This document shows, in pieces, positions 5,233 through 9,671 of a stretch of DNA of 9,671 nucleotides. The stretch lies in the NCBI GenBank assembly GCA_900552315.1, contig URZM01000076.1:1-9671 (forward strand). Reading direction: 5' to 3'. How positions within the stretch are numbered: the first letter of the stretch is position 1; each line of letters begins with the position of its first letter. Source of the DNA: an uncultured Bacteroidales bacterium. Lineage in GTDB: Bacteria; Bacteroidota; Bacteroidia; Bacteroidales; Muribaculaceae. The translations under genes were made by a program, and so were the position numbers. The notes below the pieces were generated by a model. The model did no database searches. It was not told the DNA's origin and worked only from the letters and a program-made list of their open reading frames with translations.

Positions 5233-6447
5233 ATGAGTGACTCCAAACTGAGAATAGGGCTTTTCGGACTCGGCACCGTAGGACAAGGCTTTCTGCGCGT
5301 TATTTCTATAGCACGCAACGCACATGCCGAGATAGTACGTATCTGCGTGCGCAATCCGTCGAAGCGACGCGACGTGTTCGTGGACCCGGCGCTTATCACC
5401 ACCAATCCGGATGACATACTCTCAGACCCCTCCATCAATCTGATAGTGGAGGTGGTCGACGATGCCGAGGCTGCCTGGAGCATTGTCTCCACCGCCTTGG
5501 AGCGCGGCATACCTGTAGTGTCCGGCAACAAGGCCATGATAGCGCGACGCCTCCCGGAACTCATAGAGCTTCAGAAGAAAAGCGGTGCAGCGCTGCTGTA
5601 CGAGGCTTCATCCTGCGGCTCCATTCCCGTGATACGCAACTTAGAGGAATACTACGACAACGACCTGCTGCTTGAGGTGAAAGGCATACTCAACGGCTCC
5701 TCCAACTATATTCTGTCGCGCGTATTCGACCATGGCGAGGATTATGCCTCGGCGCTTGCACAGGCCCAGGCTCTCGGGTTTGCCGAGGCCGACCCTTCAT
5801 TCGACATCTTAGGTTACGATGCTCTTTTCAAGCTGGTGATTATCACGCTCCATGCGCTGGGTGTTTACGTGCCTCCAAGCGATGTGTTCTGCCGAGGCAT
5901 AGCCGCCATAAGCGATTTCGACATCTCCTACGCCCGCGAAAAAGGTATGAAGATTAAGCTTGTGGCACAGGTTGTCAAAGTAGCTCCGGAACTGTTCACC
6001 CTGTTCGTCATGCCCGAATTCGTATCTCCTTCCAAATACATCTACAGCGTGGATGACGAGTACAACGGTGTGGTGATACGAGGCGAGTGCTATGACCGCC
6101 AGTTCATGTTCGGCAAAGGTGCCGGCGCGCTGCCCACGGCCTCGAGCATACTTAGCGACGTGATGGCCCGCCGACGCAATTACCGATATGAGTACAAGAA
6201 GATGAATTACATGGGTTTGCCCTCCTACACTGATGACGTGGAGCTGGAGATTTATCTGCGCTATACCGACGAAGCCACAGTAAAGGCGCTGGAGTTCAGC
6301 AGCATAGACACCATGTTCAAGTCACCGGAGGCATCCTACGTCATAGGGACGGTTAAGCTCTCGCACCTGAGGGCGAACATCTCCGAGCTGGACCGGCCTG
6401 ATGTGTTCGTCTGCAACATACCGCGCTTCTTCCTTGACCGCGACTGA
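5233..6447 (+). CDS. hom: Homoserine dehydrogenase (monofunctional)
   Basis: 404 residues. It reduces L-aspartate semialdehyde to L-homoserine with NAD(P)H, in the cytoplasm. The Rossmann motif GLGTVGQG is at 12-19 and the GNKA loop with K100 follows the nucleotide-binding domain. The catalytic domain shows GILNGSSNYIL (151-161), E185, and GYDALFK with D196 and K200, equivalent to the Asp and Lys acting in hydride transfer in characterised enzymes. It has no aspartokinase domain. The last 80 or so residues (YTDDVELEIYLRYTDE...) may be a degenerate ACT-like regulatory domain; I cannot tell whether it binds an effector. As third gene after metY-metX it probably feeds homoserine to methionine, separate from any aspartokinase fusion used for threonine elsewhere in the genome (inference). 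Confidence 0.92.
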   Translation: MSDSKLRIGLFGLGTVGQGFLRVISIARNAHAEIVRICVRNPSKRRDVFVDPALITTNPDDILSDPSINLIVEVVDDAEAAWSIVSTALERGIPVVSGNKAMIARRLPELIELQKKSGAALLYEASSCGSIPVIRNLEEYYDNDLLLEVKGILNGSSNYILSRVFDHGEDYASALAQAQALGFAEADPSFDILGYDALFKLVIITLHALGVYVPPSDVFCRGIAAISDFDISYAREKGMKIKLVAQVVKVAPELFTLFVMPEFVSPSKYIYSVDDEYNGVVIRGECYDRQFMFGKGAGALPTASSILSDVMARRRNYRYEYKKMNYMGLPSYTDDVELEIYLRYTDEATVKALEFSSIDTMFKSPEASYVIGTVKLSHLRANISELDRPDVFVCNIPRFFLDRD

Positions 6448-6473
6448 GGGCGGTAGGGCACATAAGAGGCATG

Positions 6474-6505
6474 TTTGCGGATGTCGTCAAAAATTATTAC
6501 CTTTG
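6474..6505 (+). promoter_or_regulatory. Promoter of the mgtC unit
   Basis: TTTG at 6474-6477 and TACCTTTG at 6498-6505 with a 20-bp spacer: both elements match the Bacteroidota consensus exactly. Transcription would start near 6509-6512, only 3-6 nt before the mgtC ATG. No terminator is seen between hom and this promoter, so readthrough from the methionine operon is possible. Confidence 0.78.
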
Positions 6506-6514
6506 CAGTCCGTG

Positions 6515-7246
6515 ATGTGTGAATTGAATATCTTCGAGAACGCGTGGTGCGACATCGCCTCAACCCAGGTGACGTTGTCCAATTCTGTGTTCCGCCTTAT
6601 CGTCGCCATGCTCATAGGATGCGTGGTGGGGTGGGAGCGTAAGCGCAAGGGGCAGGTCGCGGGTCTGCGCACTTTCACCCTTATCAGCATGGGCGCGTGT
6701 CTGGCCATGCTCCTGAGCATATACGTGCCTCAGGAATACATGGGCCTCAAGAACGGCGACCCCGGACGTATCGCCGCACAGGTTGTCACCGGTGTCGGCT
6801 TCCTGGGCGGTGGAGCCATGATTCAGCAGAAAGGTTCCATTCGCGGGCTAACCACTGCCGCCGGTATTTGGGTCGTGGCCACCTTGGGCATGGCTGTCGG
6901 CGTGGGCATGTATGCAGCCGCCGTTGTGGCCACTGTGCTGGTGATGATTACACTCATAACCCTCGAGCAGTGGGAGCACAAGGTGAGGATAGGGCAGGAG
7001 TCAAGGGTGGTCAATATAAAGGTGCGTGACATCGTGAACGATGTCACTCCTTTCCGCAAGGCTTTCGCCGCCAACAAGATGCACCTCTCCACATTCTACA
7101 TCGAGGTGGACTACGAGAAGACTGAGACCGAAATCAGTTTCGTGGTCCTTTCCCGTCGTGGCTCCAATTACCTGAAGGTGTTCGATTCCCTGCGTGCCGT
7201 GGCTCCCACCAAGGCCATCACCCTCTCCTCTCAAGTAGACATCTAA
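6515..7246 (+). CDS. MgtC/SapB family membrane protein
   Basis: 243 residues from ATG 6515. The frame is open to 6401 upstream, but that part lies over the end of hom and the promoter, so I use the later start. The MgtC domain fills about residues 25-150: LIGCVVGWERKRKGQ, AGLRTFTLISMG, GDPGRIAAQVVTGVGFLGGGAMI, SIRGLTTAAGIWVVATLG and further hydrophobic helices, 4-5 membrane segments in all. Residues 160-243 form a soluble, probably ACT-like, cytoplasmic domain. In enterobacteria MgtC acts in growth at low Mg2+ and inhibits the F-type ATPase; family members elsewhere are often annotated as Mg2+ transporters without proof. The next gene, a cation:proton antiporter, follows 27 bp after the stop in the same reading frame and is probably cotranscribed, suggesting a cation-homeostasis unit. 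Confidence 0.88.
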   Translation: MCELNIFENAWCDIASTQVTLSNSVFRLIVAMLIGCVVGWERKRKGQVAGLRTFTLISMGACLAMLLSIYVPQEYMGLKNGDPGRIAAQVVTGVGFLGGGAMIQQKGSIRGLTTAAGIWVVATLGMAVGVGMYAAAVVATVLVMITLITLEQWEHKVRIGQESRVVNIKVRDIVNDVTPFRKAFAANKMHLSTFYIEVDYEKTETEISFVVLSRRGSNYLKVFDSLRAVAPTKAITLSSQVDI

Positions 7247-7273
7247 AGAACAATCTCAAAACCCGCACGAGAA

Positions 7274-9619
7274 GTGAAACAGCGTACAGCCTCATTCCTA
7301 CTGCTTCCCGCCGTCCCGGGCTTCACGGCATTGGCCTCCGCCTCCCAGGGCGATACCAATGCCTCATCCTCCACCGCGCAGGCTCCCGAACCGGAGCCTG
7401 ACGAACATTCATCCAATGGTCTGATAGGCGACCTGGCGCTTATTCTTTTGCTTGGAGCCGTCGTCACCCTCCTGTTCAAGAAGCTCAGGCAGCCTGTGGT
7501 GCTCGGCTACATCCTGGCAGGGTTCCTCGCCAGCCCCAAGTTCACATACCTCCCCTCCATCTCCAATCTCGAGAACATAGAGGTCTGGGCCGAGCTGGGT
7601 ATAGTCATACTCATGTTCACGCTCGGTCTGGAGTTCAGTTTCAAGAAACTCGTGAACTCCGGCACATCGGCCATTCTCACAGCCTTCATCATCATCACCG
7701 GCATGACCTTCGCCGGGTTCGGTGTGGGGCGGCTTCTCGATTTCGATTTCACCAACTCCATCTTCTTGGGCGGTATGTTGTCCATGTCCAGTACCACCAT
7801 CATTCTCAAGTCCTTCACTGACCTGGGCATCAAACAGAAGAAATTCGCGTCTTTGGTCCTTTCGGTGCTTATAATCGAAGACCTGTTCGCGGTCCTGATG
7901 CTCGTCTTGCTCTCCTCGCTCGCCGTGGGCGAGGTGCAGGGAGCCGAGCTGGCCTTCTCCATCGGCAAGCTGATGTTCTACCTCATCTTGTGGTATGTGG
8001 TCGGCGTGTGGTTCATACCCACCTTCTTCGACAAATGTCGCGGCTACATGAACGCCGAGACCCTATTGGTCGTCTCCATGGGTATCTGCTTCGGCATGGC
8101 CGTACTCAGCACCCTGTGCGGCTTCTCCCTGGAATTAGGAAGCTTCATCGCAGGCTCCATCATAGCCGGGACGGTCATGGCCGAGAGGATAGAGCACGTG
8201 GTTCAGCCTGTCAAAGACCTGTTCGGGGCCGTCTTCTTCATATCTGTCGGTATGATGGTGGACCCCGGTGTCATAGCCCAGTACTGGGGCATGATTCTGC
8301 TCCTGGCGGTGGTGGTGATTGTGGGCATGATAATTTTCGGCACGCTCGGCATGCTCCTCACAGGTCAGTCGCTCAAGGTAGCCATGGAGAGCGGGTTCTC
8401 CCTCACGCAGATAGGCGAGTTCAGCTTCATCATAGCCTCCCTGGGCATGAGCCTCGGCGTTCTTGCCGAGAGCCTGTACCCCATCATCGTGGCCGTCTCC
8501 GTTATCACGATTTTTACAACTCCCTATTTCATCAAGATGGCCATACCGGCTTACAGGATAGTGGAGAGGCACCTGCCGCGCCCTCTGCGTTTCCTCATAG
8601 ACCGCTATTCGCAGCAGACCACCGACACCGGCGAGACAGGCAAGCTGTGGCGCGGCATACTCCTGCGCTACGTCTGGCGCATAATACTTTTCTCCGTCCT
8701 TATCATAGGCGTCATAATGCTCTCCCGCATCTTCCTGTTCCCGCTGCTTGAGAGCATCAACGCCGAGTGGGGACATTTCATAGCCACCATTCTCACCCTC
8801 GTGGCCATGTCTCCCTTCCTCGTCATGCTCTCCTTCAGCGCCACCAAGCCCTCGGAGCGTGTGCAGCTGCAGGCCGCAGGCGGATACTCCGACATTCCGC
8901 TAATCGCCATGCGCATAATCCGTTACCTCATAGGCATCAATTTCGTGATATATTTTATCTCCATGACCTATGCCATGAAAGTAGCGTTGCTTGTGGGAGC
9001 CGCCTTCCTGGTATTCTACATCATCATGGCCTCGAGCAAGCTGCACGCCCGCTATGCCCGCATGGAAAAGAAGTTCCTGGGGAACCTCAATGAGCGCGAG
9101 GACACGCGCACAGGACGCAACAACATAGTGACCGGCGACCTGCATCTCGCCTACATAGAGGTCGACGCCGCCACACCCTTTGTGGGAGACCGCATAGTGG
9201 ACAGCGGGCTTAGACGAGACTACGGGGTGAGCATTTCCTCCATACAGAGAGGCATGCAGTCACTCCCCTTGCCCGACAAGGACACGCGTATCCTCCCGGG
9301 CGACGTGCTTGGCATAATCGGCACCGATGACCAGATACAGCGCTTCAATGCCGACATAGAGGGTTACAAGAAAGCGGCCCAGGAACTCCCCGTATGCAAC
9401 ACACGCACCGAGCTGCAGAGCGTGGTCCTGTCCGCCCGCTCGCCGCTCATAGGCAAGACCCTTGCACAGGGCGACATACGCCACGTGTACCATGCCATGC
9501 TCCTGCGCGTCATTGACCACGACGGGGTGGAACGTCCCTTGGCTCCCGGCATGAGCTTCAGCGCCGGGGACACGTTATGGCTGGTAGGCGACCCCGACTT
9601 CATTCCGAAACTGAAATAA
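7274..9619 (+). CDS. CPA2-type cation:proton antiporter with TrkA-C domains
   Basis: 781 residues from GTG 7274; there is no ATG between the mgtC stop and the antiporter domain. Residues 1-24 look like a cleavable signal peptide (KQR, hydrophobic core, ALASA|S), followed by a Ser/Pro/Glu-rich stretch to about 48. The Na+/H+ exchanger domain spans about 50-430, with ELGIVILMFTLGLEF (107-121), SMSSTTIILKS (170-180), IIED (200-203, D203 the likely ion-binding Asp), LFGAVFFISVGMMVDP (316-331) and TQIGEFSFII (378-387). Extra membrane helices lie at about 463-590. Two TrkA-C (RCK_C) domains follow at about 620-697 and 711-781, each with a PGD/AGDTL-type turn. No RCK_N nucleotide-binding domain is present, unlike KefB/KefC. 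The ion (K+ or Na+) cannot be read from sequence. TrkA-C domains suggest control by a small ligand. Confidence 0.9.
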   Translation: MKQRTASFLLLPAVPGFTALASASQGDTNASSSTAQAPEPEPDEHSSNGLIGDLALILLLGAVVTLLFKKLRQPVVLGYILAGFLASPKFTYLPSISNLENIEVWAELGIVILMFTLGLEFSFKKLVNSGTSAILTAFIIITGMTFAGFGVGRLLDFDFTNSIFLGGMLSMSSTTIILKSFTDLGIKQKKFASLVLSVLIIEDLFAVLMLVLLSSLAVGEVQGAELAFSIGKLMFYLILWYVVGVWFIPTFFDKCRGYMNAETLLVVSMGICFGMAVLSTLCGFSLELGSFIAGSIIAGTVMAERIEHVVQPVKDLFGAVFFISVGMMVDPGVIAQYWGMILLLAVVVIVGMIIFGTLGMLLTGQSLKVAMESGFSLTQIGEFSFIIASLGMSLGVLAESLYPIIVAVSVITIFTTPYFIKMAIPAYRIVERHLPRPLRFLIDRYSQQTTDTGETGKLWRGILLRYVWRIILFSVLIIGVIMLSRIFLFPLLESINAEWGHFIATILTLVAMSPFLVMLSFSATKPSERVQLQAAGGYSDIPLIAMRIIRYLIGINFVIYFISMTYAMKVALLVGAAFLVFYIIMASSKLHARYARMEKKFLGNLNEREDTRTGRNNIVTGDLHLAYIEVDAATPFVGDRIVDSGLRRDYGVSISSIQRGMQSLPLPDKDTRILPGDVLGIIGTDDQIQRFNADIEGYKKAAQELPVCNTRTELQSVVLSARSPLIGKTLAQGDIRHVYHAMLLRVIDHDGVERPLAPGMSFSAGDTLWLVGDPDFIPKLK

Positions 9620-9637
9620 AAACCACATATAATTATT

Positions 9638-9671
9638 ATGCAGGAAAAAATAATCATACTGGATTTCGGAT
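9638..9671 (+). CDS. guaA: GMP synthase (glutamine-hydrolysing), N-terminal fragment
   Basis: Only the first 11 codons are inside the window: MQEKIIILDFG. This is the start of the class I glutamine amidotransferase domain of GuaA as found in Bacteroidales, where the next residues are normally SQTTQLI. GuaA converts XMP to GMP with glutamine and ATP. It begins 18 bp after the antiporter stop with no room for a promoter, so it is either cotranscribed or read from a promoter inside the antiporter gene. The call rests on few residues. Confidence 0.72.
   Translation, partial: MQEKIIILDFG

Noticed and set aside
4030..5325. Long minus-strand ORF (431 codons) across metX and the end of metY
   Set aside because: It lies antisense to two genes with clear catalytic motifs, has no recognisable domain, and looks like a GC-rich shadow frame.
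6401..6514. Upstream extension of the mgtC frame by 38 codons
   Set aside because: It overlaps the end of hom and the promoter, encodes no membrane segment, and the MgtC-like sequence begins after ATG 6515.

Overview
The window comes from a Bacteroidota genome, most likely the order Bacteroidales and possibly a Muribaculaceae-like gut bacterium. This rests on three observations: promoters of the TTTG / TAnnTTTG type, A-rich translation starts without strong Shine-Dalgarno sites, and protein families typical of the order (ISAon1-type transposase, a small beta-barrel OMP, a GMP synthase N-terminus). The family-level placement is inference.

Layout. Positions 1-253 hold no convincing gene: a UUCG hairpin, a short sequence resembling the 3' end of tmRNA (possible attachment-site scar), a strong rightward terminator and a short direct repeat. 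Positions 254-1678 are a 1,425-bp insertion sequence of the ISAon1 type (ISL3-like DDE transposase) with 22/25-matching terminal inverted repeats and two minus-strand ORFs in different frames. Next comes a monocistronic outer-membrane beta-barrel gene (1833-2528) with its own promoter and terminator.

Positions 2657-6447 form a methionine-biosynthesis operon: promoter, a 33-codon leader ORF with eight Met codons within eleven residues (including MMMMCMM), an intrinsic terminator just before the first enzyme gene, then metY, metX and hom. Hom makes homoserine, MetX acetylates it, and MetY uses sulfide to make homocysteine. The arrangement looks like ribosome-mediated transcription attenuation that senses methionine, and perhaps cysteine. 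This is the most interesting element in the window.

The right end carries a second unit with its own promoter at 6474-6505. It contains a MgtC/SapB membrane protein that is predicted to be almost leaderless, then a CPA2-type cation:proton antiporter with a signal peptide and C-terminal TrkA-C domains, then the first 11 codons of guaA (GMP synthase), cut by the window edge. No terminator is visible between these three genes.
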